The notes under the pieces: model-generated | What the model saw: the letters and a program-made list of their open reading frames with translations, nothing else | What the model was told of the DNA's origin: nothing | Database searches by the model: none | Program-made: the position numbers and the translations under genes | In this document: positions 1-8,604 of the stretch, in pieces | How the letters are laid out: each line of letters opens with the position of its first letter | Position numbering within the stretch: position 1 is the first letter of the stretch | Assembly (NCBI GenBank): GCA_964509885.1 | Contig: CAZDZL010000003.1 | Coordinates: forward strand, 62,001 to 126,000 | Reading direction: 5' to 3' | Length of the DNA: 64,000 nucleotides | From: Palsa-1447 sp964509885 | Lineage (GTDB): Bacteria; Verrucomicrobiota; Verrucomicrobiia; Opitutales; Opitutaceae

Positions 1-1324
1 CGATCGCCTCCTTGGCCAGCCGCAGCTTGTCCTGAGTTCGCGCATCCCCGAAATACTCGAACGCCCGCACGGACGCGAGTTCGGCCCACGCCTGGGCAAA
101 GTTGGGGTCGAGGCGCACAGCCTTCTCGAGAAGCTCGACCTGGGATTCATGCACCCCCAGCGTCGCCGTGCTTCGAATGTGGCGCGCCTTCAGGTAGTCG
201 TCGTAAGCCTCGGTGTTCTCGGTGGGGCGCCGGGCGAGGAGCACCTTCGTCTCGGGTGACAGGACGGATTGAAGGGCGTCGGCTATCGCCTGGGCGAGCT
301 CCCCCTGGATCGCAAAGATGTCGTTCAAGTCGCGGTCGTAGGCCTTGGCCCATACGTGCTCGTCCGTCCGCGCGTCGATGAGCTGGCCCGTGACCCGCAC
401 CTTCTTGCCCTCGCGCCGCACGCTGCCCTCGAGCACGTAGGCGACGCCCAGCTCCTTGCCGATCTGCTTGATGGACTTCGTGGTGTCCCTGTACTGCATG
501 ACCGAGGTGCGCGAGACGACGTGGAGGTCCTTTATGAAGGAGAGGTTCGTGAGGACGTCCTCGTGCACGCCGTCGCTGAAAAACGCGTTACCCTTGTCCT
601 CGCTCATGTTCTCGAATGGAAGGACCGCCACCGACTTGGGGTCGACGGCGTCCGCGGGAGGGGCAGCGGGGGGCACGGCCGACGGCGCCGCCGCGACGGC
701 AGCCGGGGCCGCTGCGGAAGGGACCGGGCGCCTCAGGACCACGATGGCTCCGATAGCCGCCACGAGGACGGCGGCGATCGCGACGATCACAAGCGCCTTG
801 TTGCCGGACGCTCGCGGCACGGCACCCGAGGTCGTTTGCGGCGCCGACACCCGTACGGATCCCGGAGAATCCATCATGCGCCTGATCTGGCCGACGAACT
901 GGGGCGTCGGGAGCGATCCCGGTAGCCGGATCCACTGCACGCGAAGGAATTCGGCCGGCACGATGGCCGCCCCCTCGGGGGTCTCGTCCACGACAACGGG
1001 CACGAGGAAGGGGACCCCCTCGGCCATGAGGTGGGTCCGCTCGACAGCCAGCTTCCATTCCAGGCGGAAATATCCCTCGCCGCGGGCCTGCGTGCGCCCC
1101 GAGATGATGGGCACAAAGAGGGCGCATTCCTTGATCTGCCTTCGGATCATCTTGTCCCAGACGTCGCCCCCGCGCAGCTCGCTCTGGTCGAACCAGACCT
1201 CGACGCCCTGGCTGCGCAGGGCATCGGCAATGCGCTGCGCCGCCGCAGTGTCCTCGCGCGCGTAGCTCAGGAACACCGCGCGGTGCGCCGGGGCGTCGGT
1301 TGAATCTGGAGAAGCGCTGGACAT
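1..1324 (-). CDS. TIR domain / TolB-like / TPR membrane protein (3' end cut off by window edge)
   Basis: I translated this frame directly from the ATG at 1322-1324; it stays open to base 1, so the C-terminus lies outside the window. Residues about 14-150 form a TIR domain: 'VFLSYAREDTAAAQRIADAL' is the first strand and helix, 'VEVWFDQSELRGGDVW' the BB-loop region, and Glu89 in 'YFRLEWKLA' sits where NAD-cleaving TIR domains carry their catalytic glutamate. A single membrane span follows at about 177-197. Next is a TolB/FlgO-like domain of the type found in adenylate-cyclase-like TPR proteins ('KSVAVLPFENMSEDKGN', about 225-350), then the start of TPR-like helices. The TIR end is probably cytoplasmic. 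Whether this TIR cleaves NAD or only binds proteins cannot be told from sequence. It is divergent from the SLOG-membrane gene, with a 131-bp spacer. Confidence 0.85.
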   Translation of the reverse strand, partial: MSSASPDSTDAPAHRAVFLSYAREDTAAAQRIADALRSQGVEVWFDQSELRGGDVWDKMIRRQIKECALFVPIISGRTQARGEGYFRLEWKLAVERTHLMAEGVPFLVPVVVDETPEGAAIVPAEFLRVQWIRLPGSLPTPQFVGQIRRMMDSPGSVRVSAPQTTSGAVPRASGNKALVIVAIAAVLVAAIGAIVVLRRPVPSAAAPAAVAAAPSAVPPAAPPADAVDPKSVAVLPFENMSEDKGNAFFSDGVHEDVLTNLSFIKDLHVVSRTSVMQYRDTTKSIKQIGKELGVAYVLEGSVRREGKKVRVTGQLIDARTDEHVWAKAYDRDLNDIFAIQGELAQAIADALQSVLSPETKVLLARRPTENTEAYDDYLKARHIRSTATLGVHESQVELLEKAVRLDPNFAQAWAELASVRAFEYFGDARTQDKLRLAKEAI

Positions 1325-1455
1325 TGTCAGCCAAAGGCTAGCGCAATCGCCCCCTCGATCCAGCCAATTAAGGCGAACGCCGCCAAACGGGGATCGGAGC
1401 GGGCGCCTTGGACGTTGACAGGTGGCGGCAGCCGTCGGTCACACTGGCGAAGACA

Positions 1456-2937
1456 ATGAGTCTCGAGTCCGAAATACCCCTGTTCCACGTGGTCGGCTTC
1501 TCGGGACACCGGCAGATCGCCGACCCCTCTGGGCTGGGGCGCGCCATCGCCACCGCCCTGGGATCCCTGCGCAAGCAGGCGCCTGGGGAATGGCTCGGCC
1601 TCTCCTCCGTCGCGGAGGGCGGCGACCTGCTCTTCGTCGCGCAGGCCCGCGAGCTCGGGATGGCGTGGCATGCCATCCTGCCGATGCCGAAGGCCGAATT
1701 CGCAAAGGACTTCACTCCGCCCGAGTGGACGGCGGTCGAGGAGACGCTCGAGCACGCCGAGCACGTCAGGATCATCACCGAGAACGGGACCCGCGAGGAC
1801 GCCTACCTCGACTGCGGCATGGCGACCGTCGACGGCGCCGACGTCCTCCTCGCGGTCTGGGACGGCGAGCCGGCCCGGGGACGGGGGGGCACCGCCGACG
1901 TGGTCTCGTACGCGAGGTCCATCGGCAAGCCGCTTGTCCTCATCGACGCGAACACGTTCAAGGTGAGCCGCGAGAACCTCGAGAAGCTCGAGCGCACGGA
2001 CACGAGCCTCGCCAAGCTGAACAAGCTGCCCGCGACCCCCGTGATGAACGCCGGCAACCCGTTCAACGCCCCCGTGGCGATCTTTGCGTTCCAGCAGAAG
2101 TGCGACCACGCGGCGAGCCGCGGGGCCCCCCAGTTCCGGCGCCTCATCGTGCTGACAGTACTCCTCCACGTCATCGCAACGCTGATCGCCGCGGCGGCGC
2201 TTGCCTACGACGTGCACTACGCCGTCATCCCCTGGCTGAAGCTGCTCTGCCTGGCGGGGGCGCTCGGCGTGGCCCTCCTCCTGCGCCACCACCACCACTC
2301 CCACCACAACTGGGTGCGCTGCCGCCTGGCCGCCGAGTTCTGCCGCTCGCTGCTGGCCACATGGGGCCTTCCCCGTGCGTCCCCCCTCTTCGAGGACCTG
2401 GACCTTCCCGAGATCCGTGGCCTCTCCCGTTCCCTGCACATCCTCCACAGCCGCTCGTCGAACACGCAGCCGATCTCGATCGAGGAGTTCAGGGACGTCT
2501 ACGTCGAGAAGCGCATCGACGACCAGCTCGCGTATTTCAGGAGGCAGGAGGCGCGTGCGCTGCCGATGTTCAACCGGCTCAAGCTGGGGTTCTGGATCGC
2601 GACGGTCCTCGCCCTGATCAGCACCCTCACGTACGCCGTCTGCCACACCGCCCGCATCGAGGTGCCCCCCTGGACCCAGGACACGGCGTTCTATTTCCTC
2701 CCGATCTCCCTTCCCATCATCGCGGCCGCGCTCATATCGCTGATCTCGATCAACGACCTCCAGCGGCGCGTGGCGAGGTACCGCGAGATGCAGCTGATGC
2801 TCGAGGAAAGCCGCATGCGCGTGGCCTTCTGCCAGACGTGGAACAGCCTCGAGCGGGTCGTCCTTAAGACCGAGCGCGCGCTCCTTCAGGAGGTGATCGA
2901 ATGGCACTCGCTCACGAGCTTCGCCGAGTCCCATTAG
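1456..2937 (+). CDS. SLOG-domain protein with four transmembrane segments
   Basis: This 493-residue protein begins with a SLOG (Rossmann-like nucleotide-binding) domain at about residues 8-175. The marks are 'VVGFSGHRQIADPSGL' at the start and 'CGMATVDGADVLLAVWDGEP' followed by 'RGRGGTADVVSYAR', the usual nucleotide-loop pattern. The C-terminal half has four hydrophobic segments in two pairs (about 235-280 and 377-435), like the SLATT / two-TM effector domains known to accompany SLOG and nucleotide-sensor systems. A natural His cluster (HHHHSHH) follows the second segment. The ATG at 1456 is preferred because the SLOG fold starts just after it; an in-frame extension to 1408 adds only unconserved residues. 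The end overlaps the convergent kinase gene by 26 bp. Likely role, by inference: a membrane effector that senses a nucleotide signal. Confidence 0.75.
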   Translation: MSLESEIPLFHVVGFSGHRQIADPSGLGRAIATALGSLRKQAPGEWLGLSSVAEGGDLLFVAQARELGMAWHAILPMPKAEFAKDFTPPEWTAVEETLEHAEHVRIITENGTREDAYLDCGMATVDGADVLLAVWDGEPARGRGGTADVVSYARSIGKPLVLIDANTFKVSRENLEKLERTDTSLAKLNKLPATPVMNAGNPFNAPVAIFAFQQKCDHAASRGAPQFRRLIVLTVLLHVIATLIAAAALAYDVHYAVIPWLKLLCLAGALGVALLLRHHHHSHHNWVRCRLAAEFCRSLLATWGLPRASPLFEDLDLPEIRGLSRSLHILHSRSSNTQPISIEEFRDVYVEKRIDDQLAYFRRQEARALPMFNRLKLGFWIATVLALISTLTYAVCHTARIEVPPWTQDTAFYFLPISLPIIAAALISLISINDLQRRVARYREMQLMLEESRMRVAFCQTWNSLERVVLKTERALLQEVIEWHSLTSFAESH

Positions 2938-4327
2938 CCGCACGAGTCGGGCCGGCCCTCCGGACCAGCGCCGTGGCGGACAATCCTTCGGGCAGCGAAC
3001 GCGCGAATGCGGACCCTTCCCGGGGGTTCCCGTTGCCCGGAACTCGGGCTGCCGCGTGGAGCCGGGTCCTGCCAGATGCGGGGAGTGGGCGGCGTTTCGG
3101 GCCGGCCAACTTCTCCCCTCCCGGAGCCCTCTTCAATGGCTCCAGTGGAATCCGCACCTTTATCTCCGTGCCGCCGTGATGAATGGAGACCAGCTCGAGG
3201 GCCCCGCCGGCCGAGCTCACCCGCTCGCGCATGCCAAAAAGTCCGAGGTTGCCCTTTCCCTTTCGTCCGATCGGGGACAGGGCTGAATCAAAGCCAACCC
3301 CGTCATCCTTGATCTCCAGCTGAACAAATCCCTTCGGCTGGGTCAGGTTCACGGAAACGTTCTTGGCGAGCGAGTGCTTCTCCACGTTCCTCAGGGCCTC
3401 CTGAAGGATGCGGTAGAGCGTCAGCTCGCATTCCTCTGACAGCCGTACCGCCAGCTTGGCGCAGGCAAGCTTGACCGACACGCCCGTCCGATCCGCGAAC
3501 TCCGTTCCGGCATCGCGCATCGCGGCGACAAGCCCAAGCTGGTCCAGAACGCTGGGGCGCAGGTTGTGCGCGACCCGCCCCACCTCCTCTACCGTCTTGC
3601 CCGCCATGTCCCGCAGCTTCTTCGCTATGGCCATCGCGGGCCCGCCCTGGGACGAAAGGCTAGCGACCAGGGCCTGGCTGCGGAACACGATGGCGCACAG
3701 GAGCTGCGTGATGCCGTCGTGCAGCTCGAGGGCCACGCGGCCGCGCTCGTCCTCCTGCACCTGGACAACACGGTGCGTGAGCGCCCGCAGGAGCTCCTCC
3801 GTGCGGCGGGACTCGGTAAGGTCCGTCACCACGATGCCTGTGGTCGCAGTTTTCTTTCCGTTCTTGGCCGTAAGCCGTATGGAAATCTGCACCGGCATCA
3901 GGGATCCGTCGCCTGCATGGAGCACCACCTGTATCTTGGAGCCGGATTGGCCCGCGAGCTTCAGGTGCGTCCGGAGGGCCGCCTGGTCCCCCGCGGAGAG
4001 GAAACGGCGCAGCGATCCTCCCATCACCTGTTTAAGGGGGCACTTCACCATCTTGGCGAAGCAGCTGTTCGCATAGAGGATCATCTTGTCCGTCGTGAGC
4101 GTCAGCGCCCCCTCGTTCATCGACTCGATCAAAAGCCTGTAGGCCTGCTCCGCACCCTGAAGCGTGAATACCTGCGGGCCCTGCTTGCCCGCGACCACCA
4201 GCGTGTCCACCTCGCCCGAGCGGATCGCGCGCAGCGCCTCCTCGGCCTCCGCGAGGCGCGCCCGGACCTCGACAAGCTCTGGAACAGGCCGCGCGCGAGG
4301 TGACTGCGACCTGCGGGACGCCCTCAT
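2912..4327 (-). CDS. PAS domain / HisKA_3 sensor histidine kinase, last gene of the Kai operon
   Basis: This is a 471-residue soluble kinase. A short coiled segment leads into a PAS domain (about 60-175, 'YRLLIESMNEGALTLTTDKM'). The HisKA_3 dimerisation helix follows, with the phospho-accepting His near residue 203 in 'VALELHDGITQLL', then a HATPase domain ('LYRILQEALRNVEKHS' N-box, 'KDDGVGFDS', 'GLFGMRERV'). The last ~75 residues are Arg/Pro-rich and unconserved, running into the convergent SLOG gene. Its start overlaps the KaiB stop by 4 bp (ATGA), so it is probably translationally coupled. It has no response regulator beside it; the NarL-type regulators at 19056 and 31152 are candidate partners. 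By position it may act as the Kai output kinase, the role SasA plays in cyanobacteria, but it has a PAS domain where SasA has a KaiB-like one. Confidence 0.9.
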   Translation of the reverse strand: MRASRRSQSPRARPVPELVEVRARLAEAEEALRAIRSGEVDTLVVAGKQGPQVFTLQGAEQAYRLLIESMNEGALTLTTDKMILYANSCFAKMVKCPLKQVMGGSLRRFLSAGDQAALRTHLKLAGQSGSKIQVVLHAGDGSLMPVQISIRLTAKNGKKTATTGIVVTDLTESRRTEELLRALTHRVVQVQEDERGRVALELHDGITQLLCAIVFRSQALVASLSSQGGPAMAIAKKLRDMAGKTVEEVGRVAHNLRPSVLDQLGLVAAMRDAGTEFADRTGVSVKLACAKLAVRLSEECELTLYRILQEALRNVEKHSLAKNVSVNLTQPKGFVQLEIKDDGVGFDSALSPIGRKGKGNLGLFGMRERVSSAGGALELVSIHHGGTEIKVRIPLEPLKRAPGGEKLAGPKRRPLPASGRTRLHAAARVPGNGNPREGSAFARSLPEGLSATALVRRAGPTRAANGTRRSS

Positions 4328-4695
4328 GCCGGAACCCTGCCCGGCATGCCCGAGTCGGACTCGGCGAACAGGCCGGTTGTGTTCATGAGATTGCCGATGA
4401 ACCGTCGAACTGGAAGGGGGAGCTCCTTGACGAGGGTCGGGGTCGCGATGATCTGGTTGTCTCTTGCGAGCTCGGGCTGCTGGTAGACGTCAATCACCTC
4501 AAGATCGTAGTTGTCCTTGAGCTCCACCTCGCACAGGCGGTAGACATGCTTGAGGGCCTGACGCGACCGCGCCGTGGCCCCCGCCACGTAGAGCCGCAAG
4601 AAGTATCTCCCCTGGAGTTTGGCCTCTAGGGCCTCCTCCAATGCTCGGGTCGCGCGGGTTGCCCTTTTTGTTTTCAGGATTGGAGTCAGGTTCAA
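4324..4695 (-). CDS. kaiB: KaiB-family protein (second copy)
   Basis: This is a 123-residue KaiB/thioredoxin-fold protein. After a basic N-terminal extension of about 30 residues comes the KaiB core: 'YFLRLYVAGATARSRQAL', 'YDLEVIDVYQQPELA', 'IIATPTLVKELPLPVRRFIG'. The 'ATPT' cis-proline turn and the LP-P-RR segment are family hallmarks. The start appears to be TTG at 4695, overlapping the preceding KaiB stop by 4 bp; its own stop overlaps the kinase start by 4 bp. In the cyanobacterial clock KaiB binds the KaiC CI ring and changes the output; here it presumably regulates the adjacent KaiC or kinase. It differs clearly from the first KaiB copy, so the two may bind different partners. Confidence 0.85.
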   Translation of the reverse strand: MNLTPILKTKRATRATRALEEALEAKLQGRYFLRLYVAGATARSRQALKHVYRLCEVELKDNYDLEVIDVYQQPELARDNQIIATPTLVKELPLPVRRFIGNLMNTTGLFAESDSGMPGRVPA

Positions 4696-5015
4696 CCGCC
4701 GGCGCGCAGATCCAAGCCGACGAGCACTTGGTCGAGATTTGAAAGGCTGCCGATGATCGTGCGCACGGGGACCGGCAGCCTGCGCACCACCGTGGGAGTC
4801 GCTAGGATTTGGTCGCCCTTGGCCAGCTGGGGATTCTTCAGCAGATCGATCACGGTGATGTGGTAGCGGCCCTTGAGGTGGTCATCGCAGATCCTCTTGA
4901 GGTTCGCGAACGCCGCGAGCGAAGTGGGCGTCTCGTCCATCACATAGAGTCGCAGGCGCCACTTCTTGCCGGTCTTCGCCGCTGCATAGGCCCGCTTTCT
5001 CTTCACGGCCCTCAC
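4692..5015 (-). CDS. kaiB: KaiB-family protein (first copy)
   Basis: This 107-residue KaiB-fold protein carries 'WRLRLYVMDETPTSLAAF', 'YHITVIDLLKNPQLA' and 'ILATPTVVRRLPVPVRTIIG', which cover the whole domain, including the ATPT turn. The length is close to normal KaiB (about 100 residues), with a basic leader of about 18 residues. The start is GTG at 5013-5015, overlapping the kaiC stop by 4 bp. Canonical KaiB switches between two folds before binding KaiC; the fold-switch behaviour cannot be read from sequence. The close kaiC-kaiB-kaiB-kinase packing suggests a single complex or signalling chain. Confidence 0.88.
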   Translation of the reverse strand: MRAVKRKRAYAAAKTGKKWRLRLYVMDETPTSLAAFANLKRICDDHLKGRYHITVIDLLKNPQLAKGDQILATPTVVRRLPVPVRTIIGSLSNLDQVLVGLDLRAGG

Positions 5016-6769
5016 AGGCGCCCCCTGCCGTTTCCCGAATGGTTCCTGGCGGCGGACGGCAGTGATATGTCCGCCTGGCGCAGGCGGCCCAGCTCATTGC
5101 GCTCGGTGTTGAGGAGGCGCGTCTGCGTCCCTACTTGTTCGTCAATCTGGCGCAGTTCCTCGGCGCCGGCCTCGTGCTCCGAGCGCAGCCCGCTGATCTG
5201 GCGCTCTAGCGCCGCGCGCGTGCGCTCCAGCTCGCGCTTTCTCCGGGCTGCCTCCTGGTGGCTTGCAAGTACCGAAGCTTTCTCAAGTGAGGTTTGCGCC
5301 GCCCGAGCTGAACCGGTCAAAACGCCGCTGGGACCTATGTAGGCGTCCACGACGTCGATTCCACGGTCTGAGATGAGGAATTCGCGGATCTGGTTCGAGT
5401 GGGCCATTCCCCGGGCCTTCAGCACGTAGAGAACGCGGTTGCGTTCGCCGTTTCCCACGAAGTTCTGCAGCAGCAGCCAGGAGTCCATGAGCGAGGACAT
5501 TGCCGCCTCGCTTTGCTCCAACGAATGGCCGCCCTGGGTCAGGCTCGTGAAGAGCGACGTGACCTGTCCGGCCTTCAGATAATCGATCAGGCGCGTCACC
5601 ATGCCCTTGCCTTCGGACGAGGTGCCGGAGTCCATCAAGCTGGTGATGGGGTCCATGATCACGACGGAGGGCTCAAACTCCAAGATCTCCTTGAAGATCG
5701 TGGCCAAATGCATCTCCAGGCCGTAGAGCGACGGCCGCGCCGAGTGAAACCGAAGCAGCCCACTCTTTACATGCGGCTCGAGTCGCAGCCCGATCGAATG
5801 CATGTTGCGGATGATCTGGTTGGGCGACTCCTCAAACGAAAAGAAAAGTACGCGCTCTCCGCGCTTGCAGGCAGCGTCGGCGAAGTTGGCGGCGATGATG
5901 GTCTTGCCGGTTCCCGGCGTGCCCGTGAGAAGGATGCTGCTGCCACGGAAGAATCCCTGGCCGCCCAGCATCGAGTCGAGGCGCGGGATGCCCGTGGCTA
6001 TGCGCTCCCTCGACACCTTGTGATTCAAGGACAGCGACGTGATAGGCAGCACGCTCAGGCCATCGGAGCCGATGAGGAACGGGAATTCATTCGTGCCGTG
6101 CAGCGCGCCGCGATACTTCACGACGCGCATATGCCGCGTGGCGATCTGGTCATTGACCCTGTGGTCGAGAAGGATGACGCAATCGGAGACATACTCCTCC
6201 AGACCATGGCGGGTCAGCTGCTCGCGCCCGCGCTCGGCCGTGATGACCGCGGTGACGCCCTTGACCTTGAGCCAGCGGAAAAGCCGGCGCAGCTCCGCTC
6301 GCAGGACGGTCTCGTTGCGCAGCCCGCCAAACAGCGCCTCGAGCGTGTCCAGCACCACTCGCTTGGCGCCGATCGAATCAATCGCGTAGTTGAGGCGGAC
6401 GAACAGTCCCTCCAGGTCGTACTCGCCGCTCTCATGGATCTCTCCCGGCTCGATGTGGACGTAGTCGATGACGATCTTCTTGCGCCGGACCAGGCCAGCC
6501 AGGTCGAATCCGAGCGACGCGACGTTCGCCTTCAGCTCCGCCTCGGTCTCCTCGAAGGCCATCAGGACGCCAGGCTCGTCATACAGCGCGGCGCCGCGAA
6601 CGAGAAATTCCGTGGCCAAGAGCGTCTTGCCGCAGCCGGCTCCGCCACAGACCAGAGTGGGCCTTCCCTTCGGCAGTCCCCCACCCGTGATCTCGTCGAG
6701 CCCGTGGATGCCCGTCGGACACTTGGGCAGTAAGGCGGCAACCGGGGCTGGCTTGGGACTCTTCTTCAT
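5012..6769 (-). CDS. kaiC: KaiC-family double-domain ATPase with Ser-Ser phosphosite pair
   Basis: This 585-residue protein has two RecA-like KaiC domains. Domain CI has a Walker A at residues 42-49 ('GGAGCGKT') and catalytic glutamates E73-E74 ('LMAFEETEAEL'). Domain CII has a second Walker A near 284-291 ('GTPGTGKT') and 'FFSFEESPNQI'. Aligning 'SLMDSWLLLQ' to the phosphorylation loop of cyanobacterial KaiC puts Ser425-Ser426 at the S431/T432 positions, so both acceptor sites keep hydroxyl residues. After CII comes about 95 residues of extra sequence, mostly Arg/Glu-rich coiled coil ('RKRELERTRAALERQI'), longer than the Synechococcus A-loop tail. No KaiA is seen. A GGGGTCTTCACCC element lies 67 bp upstream of the start. 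It heads the kaiC-kaiB-kaiB-kinase run. Confidence 0.92.
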   Translation of the reverse strand: MKKSPKPAPVAALLPKCPTGIHGLDEITGGGLPKGRPTLVCGGAGCGKTLLATEFLVRGAALYDEPGVLMAFEETEAELKANVASLGFDLAGLVRRKKIVIDYVHIEPGEIHESGEYDLEGLFVRLNYAIDSIGAKRVVLDTLEALFGGLRNETVLRAELRRLFRWLKVKGVTAVITAERGREQLTRHGLEEYVSDCVILLDHRVNDQIATRHMRVVKYRGALHGTNEFPFLIGSDGLSVLPITSLSLNHKVSRERIATGIPRLDSMLGGQGFFRGSSILLTGTPGTGKTIIAANFADAACKRGERVLFFSFEESPNQIIRNMHSIGLRLEPHVKSGLLRFHSARPSLYGLEMHLATIFKEILEFEPSVVIMDPITSLMDSGTSSEGKGMVTRLIDYLKAGQVTSLFTSLTQGGHSLEQSEAAMSSLMDSWLLLQNFVGNGERNRVLYVLKARGMAHSNQIREFLISDRGIDVVDAYIGPSGVLTGSARAAQTSLEKASVLASHQEAARRKRELERTRAALERQISGLRSEHEAGAEELRQIDEQVGTQTRLLNTERNELGRLRQADISLPSAARNHSGNGRGRL

Positions 6770-7035
6770 GCGCGTGTTGCGGGGACTTTCAAGGTGGGCC
6801 CAAATCAGACCGACCTAGACAGGTCTACGGCTCATGGGGTCTTCACCCAATGCCCGGAATCACGATGTTGCATAAATAACGAACAGATAATGGGATTTGA
6901 CGCGTTCATTGGAGCGAATCACCGGGATGTATCTTGCAAGAGCCCAAATAACAATGATTTATGAGTTCACCTTGTGAAAACTTAAGTCATTTTTAGTAAG
7001 ACTTTTAGGAATCTCGCTTCAATCGCGCCGATGCC
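6770..7035. other. AT-rich spacer between the two kaiC-type genes
   Basis: These 266 bases hold no convincing gene. The half near 6860-7020 is markedly AT-richer than the flanking genes and probably carries the promoter for the downstream kaiC-kaiB-kaiB-kinase genes on the minus strand, so the Kai region may be two transcripts. A weak inverted repeat (AAGTC...GACTT, about 6980-7005) lies just past the upstream kaiC stop and could be a poor terminator. The inverted repeat GGGGTCTTCACCC is at 6836-6848. Confidence 0.5.
6836..6848. promoter_or_regulatory. GGGGT-N3-CACCC inverted repeat upstream of kaiC
   Basis: The 13-bp sequence GGGGTCTTCACCC lies 67 bp upstream of the kaiC start. Close relatives occur at 14968, 33234 and 44319, each in a spacer between genes. 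A role as a protein-binding operator is inference from recurrence and symmetry. Confidence 0.4.
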
Positions 7036-8604
7036 TCACGTGTCGGCTTTCGGCTCGGGTGCCTTCTCGTTTCCCTGGGCGGCGCGGGGTCCCGTGCGCT
7101 GGGGGATTCCCGTGGTCAGGCCCACGTAGTCCGTGCGTCGCGGGTGTATGAGAACGATGCCCTTGTTTGTGATGACATACTCGCGGATGTCTTTGCTGTG
7201 ATTGCCGCCGCGCTTTTTTATGACGACCATGACCTTGCGCAGCTGCCCGTCTATCTCCACATAGCGGAACCGGATGATGTCGTCCGTGAGAAACGAGATC
7301 GCATAGTGGCTGAAGGGAAGCCCCGTAAACGTATCCTCCACCTCCACCGTGCTCAGGATCGTGATTCCCGCGCCGGTAAGCGCGCCAATCATCCGGTAGA
7401 GAGACTCCCTGAAGTCGGTCCGGAATCCGGGCGCCAGCGCCATCTCGAACCCGACAAGCGAGTCAATCACCAGGCGCTTTGCGCCGACCCGTCTGATAGC
7501 GTCCAGGATTTCCTGCATCGTCTCATCCACCGAGAGGTCGAGCGGGCGGAGATAGAGGGTCTCGAGGGTTCCCTTTCGCTCGGCCTGTTTGAGTTTCAAG
7601 CCGAAGGTGGCAGCCCTTCTGGTGTAGCCGTCGGGGCGCTCCTCGAAGATGGCCATAATCCCCGGCTCCCCCCTTTTCAGCCCCTCGGCGATGAATTGCG
7701 TCGCCAGGGCCGACTTTCCCGTTCCCGAGGGTCCGGCCACAAGAAGGCTGTCGCCCTCGAAAATGCCCCCGCCCAACATCGTGTCCAGATCGGGCACGCC
7801 TGTGGACAGATACCGCCGCCGAGCCGGCTTGGTCCTTTTTCCTGTCAGTCCCAATGTGCGCGAAAAAGCCTGCAGGCCGTCCTCGCCGATGCGGATCGTG
7901 TGCAATCCCGGCACCGATTCCTGGCCGCGCAGCTTCATGATCTGCAGTTTGCGAACGACCGAGTTCCTCTCTGAGACCTGTGAGAGCCAGAATATGCCGT
8001 CGACCATCGTGAACAGGGAGTCGTCGCGGATCTCGTCCTCAACGTATTCGCCGACAAGAAACGTCGTGGCCTCCCACGTGGTCAGGAACTGGGAGAGTCG
8101 GTAGACGAATGACTGCACTTCAACGTCGCATCTTTCTCCGGTCGCCTTGCGCGCGAGGGTGCGAAAGGAATCAATCACGACAAGGCCCGCGTTGGCCTCC
8201 TTCACCTGCGCAATTATCTCCCCGAGCACCGCGTTCAGGTCCCTCTTCAACGCCACGTCGGAAAGGTTGAAAAAGCGGACTGACCTTCCGACCTTGGCCT
8301 CCTCGAAGTAGGAATATTGCTGCTGGTAGCGCATCATCTTTGGGGCGGGTTCACCGAGAAAGGTGAAATAGAGCGCCGGCCTCCTCGGCGTCCCATTGGC
8401 GAAGGCGATCTGATGCGCCATCGTGGTCTTGCCGCAACCGGGCGCGCCCGCGATCAGGTTGAAGGAGAATTCCAGGATGCCGCCGCCCAAGATGTCGTCG
8501 AGGCCGCGCACCCCCGTTGGAAGCCTGCGAATCTCGACCCTGTTTGCCTTGGCCGCGGCCGCCTTCGGGCCAGGGAGATCGGCGGTCTTGTCGCGTTTTC
8601 TCAT
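7036..8604 (-). CDS. KaiC-family double-domain ATPase with incomplete phosphosite pair
   Basis: This 522-residue protein has two KaiC domains. Walker A motifs are 'AGAPGCGKT' near residue 58 and 'AGPSGTGKS' near residue 295; CII has 'IMAIFEERPDGYTRRA', while the CI counterpart reads 'LYFTFLGEPAPKMM', so CI keeps only one glutamate of the usual pair. At the phosphorylation loop, 'AISFLTDDIIRFRYVEI' aligns with cyanobacterial 'ISTITDTIIMLQYVEI', placing Ser437 at S431 but Phe438 at T432. It therefore cannot run the full two-site phosphorylation cycle. The C-terminal tail is short. Its ATG overlaps the stop of the unknown gene upstream by 4 bp. It is a paralogue, not a copy, of the KaiC at 5012. 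Confidence 0.88.
   Translation of the reverse strand: MRKRDKTADLPGPKAAAAKANRVEIRRLPTGVRGLDDILGGGILEFSFNLIAGAPGCGKTTMAHQIAFANGTPRRPALYFTFLGEPAPKMMRYQQQYSYFEEAKVGRSVRFFNLSDVALKRDLNAVLGEIIAQVKEANAGLVVIDSFRTLARKATGERCDVEVQSFVYRLSQFLTTWEATTFLVGEYVEDEIRDDSLFTMVDGIFWLSQVSERNSVVRKLQIMKLRGQESVPGLHTIRIGEDGLQAFSRTLGLTGKRTKPARRRYLSTGVPDLDTMLGGGIFEGDSLLVAGPSGTGKSALATQFIAEGLKRGEPGIMAIFEERPDGYTRRAATFGLKLKQAERKGTLETLYLRPLDLSVDETMQEILDAIRRVGAKRLVIDSLVGFEMALAPGFRTDFRESLYRMIGALTGAGITILSTVEVEDTFTGLPFSHYAISFLTDDIIRFRYVEIDGQLRKVMVVIKKRGGNHSKDIREYVITNKGIVLIHPRRTDYVGLTTGIPQRTGPRAAQGNEKAPEPKADT

Noticed and set aside
588..1334. Minus-strand frame from 1334 covering the start of the TIR gene
   Set aside because: The neighbouring frame starting at 1324 gives a coherent TIR, membrane and TolB-like protein, while this one has no recognisable fold.
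1327..2943. Minus-strand 538-codon frame opposite the SLOG gene
   Set aside because: Charged low-complexity shadow; the plus strand encodes a clear SLOG domain and membrane spans.
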